Below are positions 26,620 through 36,483 of a stretch of DNA of 64,000 nucleotides, piece by piece. Position 1 is the stretch's first letter. Every line of letters starts with the position of its first letter. Under the pieces are notes generated by a model, which saw nothing but the letters and a program-made list of their open reading frames with translations, was not told where the DNA came from and made no database searches. This DNA is from Spiro-02 sp034114085 (lineage in GTDB: Bacteria > Spirochaetota > Spirochaetia > Sphaerochaetales > Sphaerochaetaceae), in the NCBI GenBank assembly GCA_034114085.1, contig JAXEWB010000049.1, positions 71,945 through 135,944 on the forward strand, in the 5' to 3' direction. Made by a program: the position numbers and the translations under genes.

Positions 26620-28278
26620 TCAGCCCTCGTCTGCGGGCAAGAAGAACAGTTCCCCGGCATCATCCTGGTAGATGGTGAGATCCACGCCTCCTCTCAGCCG
26701 CTTTTTCTTTGAAACGAACTTTTCCAAGGACATGGTGTCCAACGCGGCCAAGTCGTCGGGATTGTAATCCAAGTGGACGATAGGGGATTCGCAAGTGTCG
26801 TGAAGGAAGCATATCCCCTGATGAAGTTCCATATAGCTTCGCAGGGCGGGATATAGGTCTTGCTTGCCCGTCTTGCGGTACACTACGCGGAGGAACTCCT
26901 CCTGGAGCATGTAGATGTCCGCTTCGTCAGGGTTGCAGCCTGACTTGCGTTGGAAATCGAGCCAGCTTCCGAATACAGTGAGGAGATTCGACGGAGTTAT
27001 GTCCAAGCCATCGCAGGCGGTATGAATCCACATGCAGGCTTGGCCTTTCGTGTAGAACAGGTCGCAAGCCTGTTTGAGCCGCAAGGCCTTTTCCAGATCG
27101 TCCGCGGGGAAAGTAGGAGTGGAGGTGACGAGGTAAGGACTTGTCGGCTGATGCTGGATGCCGAGCGTTTCGGCCTGTTCCGCTATGCGGGTACCGGGGA
27201 GCAACGCCAGCTGGAAGATATCTATGTTGCTTGGCATCAAGGAGATTGCATAGTCGACGCTTTTGGCGAACAGTGCGAAGGTGTCTCCGGGAAGACCGAT
27301 GATCAAGTCGAGGCCGAACGCGATGCCCCGTTCGTTGAGCAGGCCGATTTTCGTTGCGAAGACTTCTGGGTCGAACCGTCGGTTGATGCGACCTAGTATT
27401 TCCTTATGGGCACTCTGCAAGCCGATTTGCAGAGAACAATAGATGCTGGCGAACAAGTCCGCGAGTTCTTCATCGAGCAGTTCCGCCCGGAGTTCAAAGG
27501 TGAAATGCATGTCCTGCGGGGCGTTGTTAGCCAGAAGCGTCAGGATTTGTACGGTGCGGTTCTTGTCCATGTTGAACGTCGGGTCAAGGACGAAGACATT
27601 CTTGACATCATGCTGGACCAGATAGTCAAGCTCCTGCTGGATTCTGTCGATGGGATAGCTTCGTACAGTCCGTTCCCCCTTCGACTCGAAGCAGAACGCG
27701 CAATGGAACGGGCATCCTCTGGTCATCTCCCAGAGTACGCCCTGCCAAGGGTGTCCGGAAAGGTCAGCCGCACCACAGAGGAACGGGGAGGACAGCGCCG
27801 CGAGGTTTTCCGGATGGGCCGGTACCGCATGCCGGATTTCTTTTGTAATGATTCCAGGCCCTTGTAGCGAGTCGCGCTGGAGAAGCTGCCGAAGCGAACG
27901 CACGACGGTTTCTTCTCCTTCGCCGAGGACCATGAAGGTATAGGAGTCGTTCCACATGGCGGCGCCGTTGGCGGTTACTTCCGTACCGCCTGCGAAAATG
28001 ACTGTAGTGGGGGACTGTTCGTGCAGCGTCTGTACGAAGGCGTCGAACCAGGGTCTGTTCCACAGGTATATCGAACAGCCCACGATATCGGGCTTTCGTT
28101 GTACGCAGTCCATGGCCGTCCGTGCGGGGTCGTCGTCGAGTATATAGGTATATAGTTCACAATCGCACTGCGTGGAAAGGATCGGATCGGTCATGACCGC
28201 GGCCTTGATACATAAGGCTCCCATCGGAAACGCCAGGGTCGAATCCTCGATGGCGCAGGCTATCAGGTTGATATTCAT
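26620..28278 (-). CDS. B12-binding-domain radical SAM protein (DUF4080-like)
   Basis: The protein has 552 residues. Residues 1-140 resemble the cobalamin-binding domain that precedes many radical SAM domains (VGCSIYLWN, VIFAGGTEVTA, FMVLGEGEE). The 4Fe-4S ligands are C189, C193 and C196 (CPFHCAFC). The TIM-barrel region continues to about residue 400 (GLDLIIGLPGDT) and a C-terminal region resembles DUF4080 proteins. No DxHxxG cobalamin-histidine motif is seen, so cobalamin binding would be base-off without a protein histidine. The substrate is unknown. The ATG at 28278 has no Shine-Dalgarno; six C residues precede it. Confidence 0.82.
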   Translation of the reverse strand: MNINLIACAIEDSTLAFPMGALCIKAAVMTDPILSTQCDCELYTYILDDDPARTAMDCVQRKPDIVGCSIYLWNRPWFDAFVQTLHEQSPTTVIFAGGTEVTANGAAMWNDSYTFMVLGEGEETVVRSLRQLLQRDSLQGPGIITKEIRHAVPAHPENLAALSSPFLCGAADLSGHPWQGVLWEMTRGCPFHCAFCFESKGERTVRSYPIDRIQQELDYLVQHDVKNVFVLDPTFNMDKNRTVQILTLLANNAPQDMHFTFELRAELLDEELADLFASIYCSLQIGLQSAHKEILGRINRRFDPEVFATKIGLLNERGIAFGLDLIIGLPGDTFALFAKSVDYAISLMPSNIDIFQLALLPGTRIAEQAETLGIQHQPTSPYLVTSTPTFPADDLEKALRLKQACDLFYTKGQACMWIHTACDGLDITPSNLLTVFGSWLDFQRKSGCNPDEADIYMLQEEFLRVVYRKTGKQDLYPALRSYMELHQGICFLHDTCESPIVHLDYNPDDLAALDTMSLEKFVSKKKRLRGGVDLTIYQDDAGELFFLPADEG

Positions 28279-28284
28279 GGGGGG

Positions 28285-28313
28285 AGTGTAGCTTGTTTTC
28301 GATGCAGAAACAA
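28285..28313 (-). promoter_or_regulatory. Candidate promoter giving a leaderless mRNA for the radical SAM gene
   Basis: On the minus strand TTGTTT (28313-28308) and TACACT (28290-28285) are 17 bases apart. The -10 box ends 6 bases before the ATG, so transcription should begin at or next to the start codon. The -35 match is weak (3/6). Confidence 0.35.
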
Positions 28314-28387
28314 CCGATACGGGAAAAAGGTGGAAAAGGTCGTAATCTTCGTTTTTTTGTTGGAAATCGAGATAAAAGGCAAGGCAT

Positions 28388-28416
28388 TTGCCGTTTGTGT
28401 AATTACTTCGTACTTT
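28388..28416 (+). promoter_or_regulatory. Candidate promoter of the surface-protein genes
   Basis: TTGCCG (28388-28393) and TACTTT (28411-28416) are 17 bases apart, 46 bases before the FN3 lipoprotein start. Both boxes match the consensus only partly. Confidence 0.35.
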
Positions 28417-28462
28417 ATATGAGGGAAAGTTCAAAATATGAATATATTGGGGAGATTGTGAT

Positions 28463-30412
28463 ATGAAGTACGCATATACTATGTCCGGCTTTTTGGCTGT
28501 ACTATGCCTCGTGCTTGCCCTCACCGGCTGCGACCCGTTGGGGCCTGCGGACCAGAAAGCGCTTGAACTGGAGCTGTCCGCTCCGAACATCACGTTCAAT
28601 GGAGCTTCCGCGGCGATGGCCCAAGTCGAATGGCAGCCGGTGTATGGGGCCTCCAGCTATCAGATTGCGGTACGGAAAACGGTTGCGGGCGGCGAACCCG
28701 TCCTGGTTTCATCTACCAATAGAACCGTAGATCAATTGGTGGCGGGCAATTCATTTGCCAACGGGTATTTTTCCTATATCATCAAACAGCTTGAAGGAAA
28801 AACATCATATGAGGTAGTGATTGTCGCGCAACGGGATTCCATTAAATCCGCTCCGAGCAATGCTGTGGCTTTCACGACGAAAGACCCATATGAATCCGCG
28901 CCGGACATCAAGCCCGACGCCTACGTTCAGGAAGTGACGGCGAATGCCGTCACAGTCGCTTGGCGGACGATACCCGGTATCACAAAATATGTTCTGACGC
29001 TTTTTCCGCAGGTGGCTTCTGTGGTTCCCCCTGTCCGGCAGGTGGCGACGAGTTCGGGCGATTCCAGTACATATACTTTCTCCGGTCTGGATGAAAACCT
29101 GAATTACATAATTTGGATTCAAGCCGCCGTCGAGAAGTCGGACGGCCAGCTTGATACGAGTCTGGTGCATACGCAACTGGATATAATCCGGGATACAGGT
29201 GGGGTCGTGGTAGATAGTTCGCTGCCCGTACCAGAACTCGTGTCAGGTTCCATCATCGCCAAAGCACAATCGATATCAATGACGGTGAAACCCAATTCCG
29301 CGGGTATTTCGACTGATGCGAACTATGTGGTGCTGTTGCGCAAGGATTCCTTGAATGGGGATTTCTCCGCGGTAGCATGGAGCGAACCGCCTGCGGGAGA
29401 CGGTAATGTCACGCTTGTCGATGAGCATGGTGTCGTGCCGGGAACTCTGTACTATTATGCGGTGTGCAACATGAAAGCGTCCATCTCCAGTGGCGCTCCC
29501 ATCGTTGAAAAGCGTTCAAAGCTTTCCGGGACGATCCAGATAGCGAGCGCATTGAAACTCACCACGACCAGTACGCCGAACAGCGTCACGTTGTCTTGGC
29601 CGGATATGGGCGATGACATCAAATACACGATTACCGCAACCGATGCGGAGGGACTGACGAAACAATTGTCCGCCGACGACCTTTCCGTCGTGAACGGTAT
29701 CGCCTCCTTGACCTATGGCGGCGACAACGCCCCCTTGGTTTCCCGGAGCGAGTATACGTTTGCCGTTGTCGCCGTTACTCCCGCGAACGTGCGGTTTTCC
29801 GGCGATACGAAAGCGACGACAGGAAGCTGGGCGGGGGAATATCGTTGGGCGAACCCCAAGGACACCACCGGCAACAGGGCGAATTTCTCAGTGACCGTTG
29901 AAACCGTCCCCGCGTCATCGGGTTCTGGTTATTCTTACTATATACGGGTGAATCCCAAGGATGCGGCCTATGTAGCTGGCGGCGATTATCGGATTCTGCC
30001 GTTGATTGATCCCGCCGTGGATACAAACGTACCCGACGGCTATATACCGTATGGCTCCAATACGACGCCGTATGAAAAAGCCTACATCTGGAATAATCAG
30101 AAGTGGAATACGGCGGGGATTTCCCCCGATTCATGGAAAATCAAGACATCGCCTTCCGGCAACGACATGAAGAAGAACATCTATACGACGTTGGTCAATA
30201 CAAAGGCCATGGGCATGACGTTGGAGACGACGACCACCTTCCAGTTCCGCATGTATGGCGGCAAGCCCCAGCTCCTGTTCACGAACAAAGGGACTGGCAG
30301 CGGTGCCTTCTTCGTAAACATGGGGTTGTATCAGAATCCTGACCCGAATGCCGCTGCGGGGGAAAACAGCTACACCTTTGCGTTGATTCAGGTACAGGAG
30401 GGGGTGCAATGA
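28463..30412 (+). CDS. Fibronectin type III lipoprotein with a novel C-terminal domain
   Basis: The 649-residue product has a lipobox LALTGC, so C23 would be lipidated. Three or four FN3-like modules follow up to about residue 455, recognisable by repeated cores such as VEWQPVYGASSYQIAV, VAWRTIPGITKYVLTL, YYYAVCNMK and LSWPDMGDDIKYTITA. The last 190 residues form a separate domain starting WAGEYRWANP and including SPDSWKIKT, TKAMGM and FTNKGTGSG; the gene at 32446 encodes a relative of it. GGGGAG lies 9 bases before the ATG. The stop overlaps the next gene, an outer-membrane barrel, so the two proteins may work together at the surface. Confidence 0.8.
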   Translation: MKYAYTMSGFLAVLCLVLALTGCDPLGPADQKALELELSAPNITFNGASAAMAQVEWQPVYGASSYQIAVRKTVAGGEPVLVSSTNRTVDQLVAGNSFANGYFSYIIKQLEGKTSYEVVIVAQRDSIKSAPSNAVAFTTKDPYESAPDIKPDAYVQEVTANAVTVAWRTIPGITKYVLTLFPQVASVVPPVRQVATSSGDSSTYTFSGLDENLNYIIWIQAAVEKSDGQLDTSLVHTQLDIIRDTGGVVVDSSLPVPELVSGSIIAKAQSISMTVKPNSAGISTDANYVVLLRKDSLNGDFSAVAWSEPPAGDGNVTLVDEHGVVPGTLYYYAVCNMKASISSGAPIVEKRSKLSGTIQIASALKLTTTSTPNSVTLSWPDMGDDIKYTITATDAEGLTKQLSADDLSVVNGIASLTYGGDNAPLVSRSEYTFAVVAVTPANVRFSGDTKATTGSWAGEYRWANPKDTTGNRANFSVTVETVPASSGSGYSYYIRVNPKDAAYVAGGDYRILPLIDPAVDTNVPDGYIPYGSNTTPYEKAYIWNNQKWNTAGISPDSWKIKTSPSGNDMKKNIYTTLVNTKAMGMTLETTTTFQFRMYGGKPQLLFTNKGTGSGAFFVNMGLYQNPDPNAAAGENSYTFALIQVQEGVQ

Positions 30413-31827
30413 TGAAAAAATACAAACTCATAATGAGCTGTACCGTATTCTGCCTGGTGGCGTCCTTGCCGGTGGTCCTGTCCGCCGAAGCCCGTTGGAC
30501 GCCGACATATTCCATCTCAGGTACTTCCGCCGAATTCGTCGCTCAAGGCGGTGCGTCGGCGGCGAACGCCGAGGGGTATCTTGCCTTTTATACCAACCCC
30601 GCGGGGTTGGTTTTGAAGGATGAGGTAATCAACTATTCTCTGGACACTTGGTTCACCAGCGATACCTCCACGTTGGGATTGCTTGCGTCTCCTGCCTCGG
30701 AAGTAGAGGCGCTGGCACGACGGATTGCTGAAACGGTTTCGTCCATGTCCTTGTCGGAAGCGAAGGAGTTCTGGGGAAACAATCAGGCGTTGATGTCCAG
30801 ATTATATGAGCTTGATGCCAGTTTTCCCACTATTACCGCTGGTGAAGCTATCAACGACTATACGGTATATGAAATCGAGCAATACTTTCAGAACCGTTTT
30901 ACGCAAAGTGACTATGGGGCGGCTCGATGGGGGCAGGCCGTTGTCGCCTTTGCGAACCAATCAAATTTCTTTGAATCCATCGTTTCAGACCCCCGCCAGT
31001 GGTTCGGAGGCAATTTCAAACTCGGGCTTTCAATGGGAACGAGCCGGATCAACGGCGGGTTCGGCTGGGCGTTCGGCTTTGCCGCGGAATATCGGACCGG
31101 CGGGTCGCTGTTGGGCAAGCAGGGCGGCAAGCTGGACATTTCCTTCTCGTTTCCGCTGGGCTACGCATTCCAAGTCTCCCCGCAAATTTCGCTGGGGGTG
31201 GGGCTACGGGCGGAGATACGCATCAATACCGCCATACCTGATTCAAATTTCCTCAACGCCAGGTTTCAGAACGATGTGTTGTCGTTGTTCAGCGAGCCGT
31301 TCAATTTCGGGGCTGGGTTCGGGTTGGATTTCGGCATGAACTATCAGCCGGCCGAAGCTCTCCGTTTCGCGCTGGTGGTGCGGAATCTGCCGGCGTTGCA
31401 ACATTATGTCTACACCCCTCTGGCCGACCTCGCTGGCCTTGCTTCCGGCAAATGGCCTGAGTTCGTCGATGACCCGAACATCTATTTCGTACCTACTGAT
31501 ATCGCTATCGGGGGGATGTATCGTTTCACCGGTGTCGGCGGGTATGCGTATACGCTGAACCTCGAGGTGAGCGACGTACTGTCGCAGTTCATCTGGAACC
31601 AGCATTATCCAACGAGAAAATTCGTCGTCGATGATGTATTCAAGGTCGGTCTTGACATTGAATTGAACGAGACGGTGCGTCTGATGCTGGGATATGCCAA
31701 TCAATTCCTTTCTTTTGGGGTGATGGGGAATACTTCCGCAGGTCGGTATTGTGCGTCGGTATCGGCCCGAATCCTCCGTTTCGAGGCAGGGCCTTCGATT
31801 GGTGTGAATTTCAGGATGGCGTTCTGA
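30409..31827 (+). CDS. Outer-membrane beta-barrel protein (FadL/PorV-like pattern)
   Basis: The product has 472 residues. A signal peptide ends near residue 26 (VVLSAEA). The mature N-terminus GTSAEFVAQGGASAANAEGYLAFYTNPAGLV contains the NPAGL motif found in FadL/PorV-type proteins, followed by repeated amphipathic strands rich in glycine and aromatic residues, ending SIGVNFRMAF with a terminal phenylalanine. Transport of a hydrophobic ligand or a secretion-related role is possible. It overlaps the FN3 lipoprotein gene by ATGATGA and so is coupled to it. Confidence 0.8.
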   Translation: MMKKYKLIMSCTVFCLVASLPVVLSAEARWTPTYSISGTSAEFVAQGGASAANAEGYLAFYTNPAGLVLKDEVINYSLDTWFTSDTSTLGLLASPASEVEALARRIAETVSSMSLSEAKEFWGNNQALMSRLYELDASFPTITAGEAINDYTVYEIEQYFQNRFTQSDYGAARWGQAVVAFANQSNFFESIVSDPRQWFGGNFKLGLSMGTSRINGGFGWAFGFAAEYRTGGSLLGKQGGKLDISFSFPLGYAFQVSPQISLGVGLRAEIRINTAIPDSNFLNARFQNDVLSLFSEPFNFGAGFGLDFGMNYQPAEALRFALVVRNLPALQHYVYTPLADLAGLASGKWPEFVDDPNIYFVPTDIAIGGMYRFTGVGGYAYTLNLEVSDVLSQFIWNQHYPTRKFVVDDVFKVGLDIELNETVRLMLGYANQFLSFGVMGNTSAGRYCASVSARILRFEAGPSIGVNFRMAF

Positions 31828-32445
31828 TTTTTCTCGCACAAGATGGCGCTCCTTCCCGCTGGGGCCGTAGTTCGCACCTGTTTGCGTAGCTACGGCCTTT
31901 CCCTGCAATGAGATAGGTCCGATACGGATTGTATGGAGGATGCGGGCGTGTCGGCGACCTGGGCGGTATCTCAACGACATTGGCGATATAGGCGATTTGC
32001 CTAGAGCCTCAACGATACGCATGCCATGATATACGGCCATTCGACGGGTCAGATATTGCTTTGGATTCCTGATCGTTGTGAAAAAGATATGTCGAACTAT
32101 AATGGCACAGCAGGCGGATATGTTTTCGACTGCTTCTTTTGTTGGGCTATCCATACATATTCCGACATATCCCGACGGCCTTTAGCGGGGAAGACATTGG
32201 TTTCGGCAAATATTTCACGGAGGCGGTAGCAAAGCGGACATTTTATATTTTTTTGTCTGTTATTGAACAATTTTTTTTCGGCATGTATATTTACCTTGTA
32301 CATGTGTCTGCCCATACTGCTTGGTGCGCCATGCAAGGACATGGCGTTGTATCACGGATGGCTGGTTCTCGTCCATACTGGGATGAGGGATTGTCATTCC
32401 GGTTGATATAGTGGTATTACGACACGTCGGGGGATTTTGTAGAGA
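31828..32445. other. Long intergenic stretch with a promoter near its right end
   Basis: No gene is supported. Small open frames on both strands lack ribosome sites. The part after 32200 is AT-rich and contains a well-formed promoter (32263-32291). From the predicted start, a leader of about 150 bases runs to the next gene; I see no recognisable riboswitch in it. Confidence 0.4.
32263..32291 (+). promoter_or_regulatory. Promoter upstream of the short FN3-like gene
   Basis: TTGAAC (32263-32268) and TATATT (32286-32291) are 17 bases apart, with a T8 tract in the spacer. It lies about 155 bases before the coding start. Confidence 0.5.
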
Positions 32446-33426
32446 ATGGAACGCCGAAGAATTGCAATGCCAGAATATGACCGCTTGATCGTGGTCATGC
32501 TTGCCTTCGCGCAAAAAGCTGGCTTGGCGCTTCTCTCCGCATCAGGCGGATTTCCTGGAATTGTCTTTCTTACCGTCCTTTTTCTTGGAATTCTTCCAGT
32601 GTATTGCGCCTCGCTTGACCTCAGACTGGCGGGAGAGCCGCTTCCCAATCAGATCCGCCTAGCATGGAATCCTGTGGAAAATGCCGTCTGGTATGATTTT
32701 TATGAAGGTCCCGCCGGTTCGGAGAATTTTCTGGTACGGTTGGAAGCCTCGCAACTGCGATCTGCCCCGGATGGATACCTGTCGTGGATATCAGGTGGGA
32801 ACGAACAACCGTTGTATGCGGAAACTTCCTATCGTATTGTCGCCGCCGCCCGGAACGCGGACGGGCGGACGCTCGCTTCCGCGGTTCTCGATACGACGAC
32901 CGCAGGATGGGGCGGGACATATCAGTGGCGGAATCCCACCGACGACGACAACGACGGACGGGTAAGGGATATTACGCTGGTTGCGAAGCGGGGGCCGGAT
33001 ATTCCGGGCATTCCCGTCTACTATGAGATATACGGTAATTTCCTTTCAAGCGGCGTCAAGGAACTTCAGAAGGTATTTCCGCTGTTTCCGTTGGATTCGT
33101 CAAGTTTTGATTGGGTGTCCTACAAGGACGGCTCCAAGGAGGCGACCGCATATCGGCTCAATGCGGAGAAATTCAATAAAACGAACATGAAGCCCAAGTC
33201 CTGGAAAGTGCAGTCCATCCAGGTTGGGGCGGGGCAGTACGTGACGAAGATATTGACGAAGGCGCTTGGGTTTGAAGTGGCGACGGTCAGTACCTATACG
33301 TTCCGGCTTGATGAAAACGACAACAGGGAAATCTGCTTCCTGAACCAGGGAAGCGGCATGGCGTCTATTGGACTGTTCGCGAATCCCGAAGAAAGCGGTG
33401 CTCCGTTCGTACTATCGGAAATGTAG
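32446..33426 (+). CDS. Short surface protein related to the C-terminal part of the FN3 lipoprotein
   Basis: The 326-residue product has a hydrophobic export segment near residues 40-54 (FLTVLFLGILPVYCA), one FN3-like module (IRLAWNPVENAVWYDFY) and then about 180 residues that align with the end of the protein at 28463: WGGTYQWRNP/WAGEYRWANP, KPKSWKV/SPDSWKI, TKALGF/TKAMGM and FLNQGSGM/FTNKGTGS. So the pair shares an undescribed domain. The start is uncertain: the ATG at 32446 has only a weak GAGA ahead, and ATGs at 32467 and 32497 are possible and would place the export segment closer to the N-terminus. Confidence 0.72.
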   Translation: MERRRIAMPEYDRLIVVMLAFAQKAGLALLSASGGFPGIVFLTVLFLGILPVYCASLDLRLAGEPLPNQIRLAWNPVENAVWYDFYEGPAGSENFLVRLEASQLRSAPDGYLSWISGGNEQPLYAETSYRIVAAARNADGRTLASAVLDTTTAGWGGTYQWRNPTDDDNDGRVRDITLVAKRGPDIPGIPVYYEIYGNFLSSGVKELQKVFPLFPLDSSSFDWVSYKDGSKEATAYRLNAEKFNKTNMKPKSWKVQSIQVGAGQYVTKILTKALGFEVATVSTYTFRLDENDNREICFLNQGSGMASIGLFANPEESGAPFVLSEM

Positions 33427-33534
33427 CCCATTTGACTTTTTTTCTTTTTTTCTCGATATAATAATAGTCTATCGAGGCGTTCGCACTGCCTTGTCTTCGC
33501 ACCGCCTGTTGGAAAAATACCTTGGATGTGCAAG

Positions 33535-33563
33535 TTGACAAAAAGAAGTACCGCCCGTATAAC
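33535..33563 (+). promoter_or_regulatory. Strong promoter of topA
   Basis: A perfect TTGACA (33535-33540) and TATAAC (33558-33563, 5/6) are 17 bases apart. The transcript would begin near 33570, where a hairpin starts (CCCCT at 33577-33581 with AGGGG at 33590-33594, extended by ACC/GGT at 33570-33598). The leader is about 100 bases. Confidence 0.65.
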
Positions 33564-33668
33564 TTGTAGACCGAGACCCCTGACCGAGTAGGGGCGGTTC
33601 TTCGTGTGTACAGCTTTTCGCTTTTGCGATGTTCAAAGCGGCCTGCATGCGGAGGTATGGAGAATCGC

Positions 33669-36278
33669 ATGGAAGCTGAAAAGAACGGAAAGACACTGAT
33701 TATCGTCGAGTCGCCTACCAAGGCGAAGACTATCAAGAAATTCCTGCCGTCGAACTGTACGGTAATCGCCTGCAACGGGCATATCAGGGATCTTCCCGTC
33801 GATGATCTTTCCATAGATGTCGCGGCTGGCTACAAACCGAAATACGTAATCGCAGCAGGCAAGGACAAGCTGATCAAGACGATCAAAAGCGAATTGAAGG
33901 ACGCTTCCTATCTGCTGCTCGCCACCGATGAAGACCGCGAAGGTGAAAGCATCTCCTGGCATCTGCTGGAGGTCCTGCACCCGACTGTGCCGTATCAGCG
34001 GATGGTGTTCCATGAAATTACCAAGCGGGCGATCCTGCAAGCCCTGGAGCATGGACGGGAGCTTGACATGGCGCTTGTCCGGGCGCAGGAGGCGAGGCGT
34101 ATCCTCGACCGGCTGTACGGCTACACGCTTTCTCCGCTGTTGTGGAAGAAGCTCTCCAACAAGAACCTTTCCGCCGGGCGAGTACAGTCGCCCGGTTTGC
34201 GGCTGATCGTCGATAGGGAGCGGCAACGGATATGTTTCGTCAAAAGTACCTATTGGGACGCAAAGGCGTTGCTTGCGAAGCAGTCTGGTTCCAAGGCGTC
34301 TTTCGAGGCAAAACTTGAGACTGTAAATGCGTTGCGTGTCGCCGGAAGCAAGGATTTTGACTCCACGACGGGGCAATTGTCCGCTTCAAAACAGTTGTTG
34401 TTGCTCGATGAGGCCGCCGCTACGGCCCTTGTCGAAAAATTGAAGGACGCCTCATGGAAGGTTGATGAAGTCAGGGAGAAGCCCGTGACCTCGCGGCCCG
34501 CCCCGCCGTTCATCACCAGTACGTTGCAGCAGGAGGGAAACCGAAAGCTCCGCCTCAGTGCGAAGGATACGATGAAAATCGCCCAGAAGCTCTATGAAAA
34601 CGGGTTCATCACCTATATGCGTACAGATTCCCCTACGTTGAGCCAGGAAGGGATCGCGGCGGCGCGCAGGAGCGTCGAGTCGCTGTATGGCGCGTCGTTC
34701 CTGTCGCCTGCCCCCCGGCAGTATTCGGCCAAGTCGGCTTCCGCCCAGGAGGCTCATGAGGCGATCCGTCCCGCGGGCGATGAGTTCGTCCATCCTGAAA
34801 AGACCGGTCTGCATGGGCGGGAGCTTGCGCTGTATGAGATGATCTGGAAACGGACGCTGGCCTGCCAGATGGCCGACGCAAAGAAGAGTTCAACCACCGT
34901 GAAGGTGCTTGTGACGTGCAAGGACGGCGAAACCGCCCGTTTCGGCGCGACCGGCACCCGTATACTGTTCCCCGGATTCATCAGGGTGTACGTCGAGGGC
35001 GTGGACGATCCTGAAGCCGCGCTGGACGACAAGGAGGTCCTGCTTCCCGATCTGTCGGAAGGGGAGGCGCTGGAGCTCAATGAGCTGACGCCCGTGTCCC
35101 ATGAGACGAAACCGCCCGCTCGGTTCACCGAAGCCACGCTTGTCCAGGAACTCGAGAAAATGGGAATCGGCCGGCCTTCCACGTATGCGACGATCATCGA
35201 CAAGCTGTTTGAGCGGAAGTATGTCGTCAAGGACGGGACCGCGATGATCCCGACGTTCACAGGCTTTGGCGTGGTGCAGTTGCTTGAAGACAATTTCTCC
35301 ACCATGGTCGACTATGGATTCACCTCTACCATGGAGGACGGTTTGGACCGGATCGCCACTGAGGACATCAATGAGCTTCAGTTCCTCAAAGGGTTCTACG
35401 AAGGCGATTCCGGCCTGTTGCATCAGGTGCAGGAACGTTCGGCGGCAATCAAGCCCGCTGTAGCGAAACAGATTTCCCTGCCCCAGATTTCCTCGGAGCA
35501 TCCGGTGATGATCGGCCCCTACGGCGCATATGTGATCGGGCCGAAGGTGGACGGCAAGGACCAGTTCATCTCCCTGCCCGCCACGATGTTTCCGGGAACG
35601 ATTACGGACGCTGATATCGTCGCGTTGCTCAAGCAGGGGAAGGAACAGCCGGAAGGGCCGAAATCCGTAGGTACGGATCCCGCTACGGGGCTTCCGGTCT
35701 TGCTGATGAGCGGTCGTTTCGGTGACTATTGGCAGTTGGGTGAGAAATCCGAAGCGAATCCTGAGCCGAAGCGGGCCAGCGTCCCGAAGGGAAAAAAGGC
35801 CGAGTCCTTTGAGTTGTCCAAGATTCTTCAGTTCTTCCAGCTTCCCCGGACCATAGGTGTCAATCCATCCAACAATGAACCGGTTATCGCCAACAGGGGC
35901 AAATACGGTCCGTATGTCGGCAACGCCGGGGAGTTCCGCTCGTTAGCCGACGAAGACCGGATGTTCACCATTTCCCTCGATGAAGCCCTGGCGTTGCTCG
36001 CCGCTCCCAAACCGGGACGGAATGCCGCGAGGGGCGGTAAGGGTGGCGGTTCTGATGGCGGCTCAGGCAAGGCGTCGGCCAAAGCTTCATCCCCGGCGTT
36101 GATTGAGCTGGGCGAGTACGAGGGGCAGAAGGTCGGTGTGCTCAGCGGTCGGTATGGGTTCTATCTGAAACATGGCAAGGACAACTACGCCTTGCCGTAT
36201 GCGATGAAGAAGAACGAAGACGCCCTCAAGCAATTGACCTTGGACCAGGCCGTCGAGATTATCAAGAACAAGAAATAG
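33669..36278 (+). CDS. topA: DNA topoisomerase I
   Basis: This 869-residue type IA topoisomerase relaxes negative supercoils. The toprim domain opens with TLIIVESPTKAKTIKKFL and contains DEDREGE. The catalytic tyrosine is Y316 in FITYMRTDSPTLS. Instead of zinc fingers the C-terminus has four glycine/aromatic repeats of the topoisomerase C-terminal-repeat type (GPYGAYVIGPKVDG, SGRFGDYWQLG, NRGKYGPYVGN, SGRYGFYLKHGKDNYALP). A Lys/Ala/Gly-rich linker precedes the last repeat. The start at 33669 has GGAG 6 bases ahead; the ATG at 33657 is only 1 base from GGAGG and so is less likely. Confidence 0.96.
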   Translation: MEAEKNGKTLIIVESPTKAKTIKKFLPSNCTVIACNGHIRDLPVDDLSIDVAAGYKPKYVIAAGKDKLIKTIKSELKDASYLLLATDEDREGESISWHLLEVLHPTVPYQRMVFHEITKRAILQALEHGRELDMALVRAQEARRILDRLYGYTLSPLLWKKLSNKNLSAGRVQSPGLRLIVDRERQRICFVKSTYWDAKALLAKQSGSKASFEAKLETVNALRVAGSKDFDSTTGQLSASKQLLLLDEAAATALVEKLKDASWKVDEVREKPVTSRPAPPFITSTLQQEGNRKLRLSAKDTMKIAQKLYENGFITYMRTDSPTLSQEGIAAARRSVESLYGASFLSPAPRQYSAKSASAQEAHEAIRPAGDEFVHPEKTGLHGRELALYEMIWKRTLACQMADAKKSSTTVKVLVTCKDGETARFGATGTRILFPGFIRVYVEGVDDPEAALDDKEVLLPDLSEGEALELNELTPVSHETKPPARFTEATLVQELEKMGIGRPSTYATIIDKLFERKYVVKDGTAMIPTFTGFGVVQLLEDNFSTMVDYGFTSTMEDGLDRIATEDINELQFLKGFYEGDSGLLHQVQERSAAIKPAVAKQISLPQISSEHPVMIGPYGAYVIGPKVDGKDQFISLPATMFPGTITDADIVALLKQGKEQPEGPKSVGTDPATGLPVLLMSGRFGDYWQLGEKSEANPEPKRASVPKGKKAESFELSKILQFFQLPRTIGVNPSNNEPVIANRGKYGPYVGNAGEFRSLADEDRMFTISLDEALALLAAPKPGRNAARGGKGGGSDGGSGKASAKASSPALIELGEYEGQKVGVLSGRYGFYLKHGKDNYALPYAMKKNEDALKQLTLDQAVEIIKNKK

Positions 36279-36483
36279 CGTCGGAGAGGCTATCCAAAGG
36301 GGAACTTTCCGACTCGTTCCGTCAGAACCGGAAAAGCTGTTCCAAAAGTCGGTACAGAACATACCGGTGTTGGAACCGAGGCCGAAGCAAAGCCGCCGTG
36401 TGAGTTCCTTTCAGCTTTCTGCTGGCAGGATGTACAGGGTAGCTTTTGTGTATATCGATATATCGGGCCGTCAGATGCTCCGT

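Noticed and set aside
26620..28278. Radical SAM protein as the missing sulfatase-maturing enzyme
   Set aside because: It has a cobalamin-binding-type N-terminal domain and lacks the SPASM-like cysteine-rich C-terminus expected for that enzyme.
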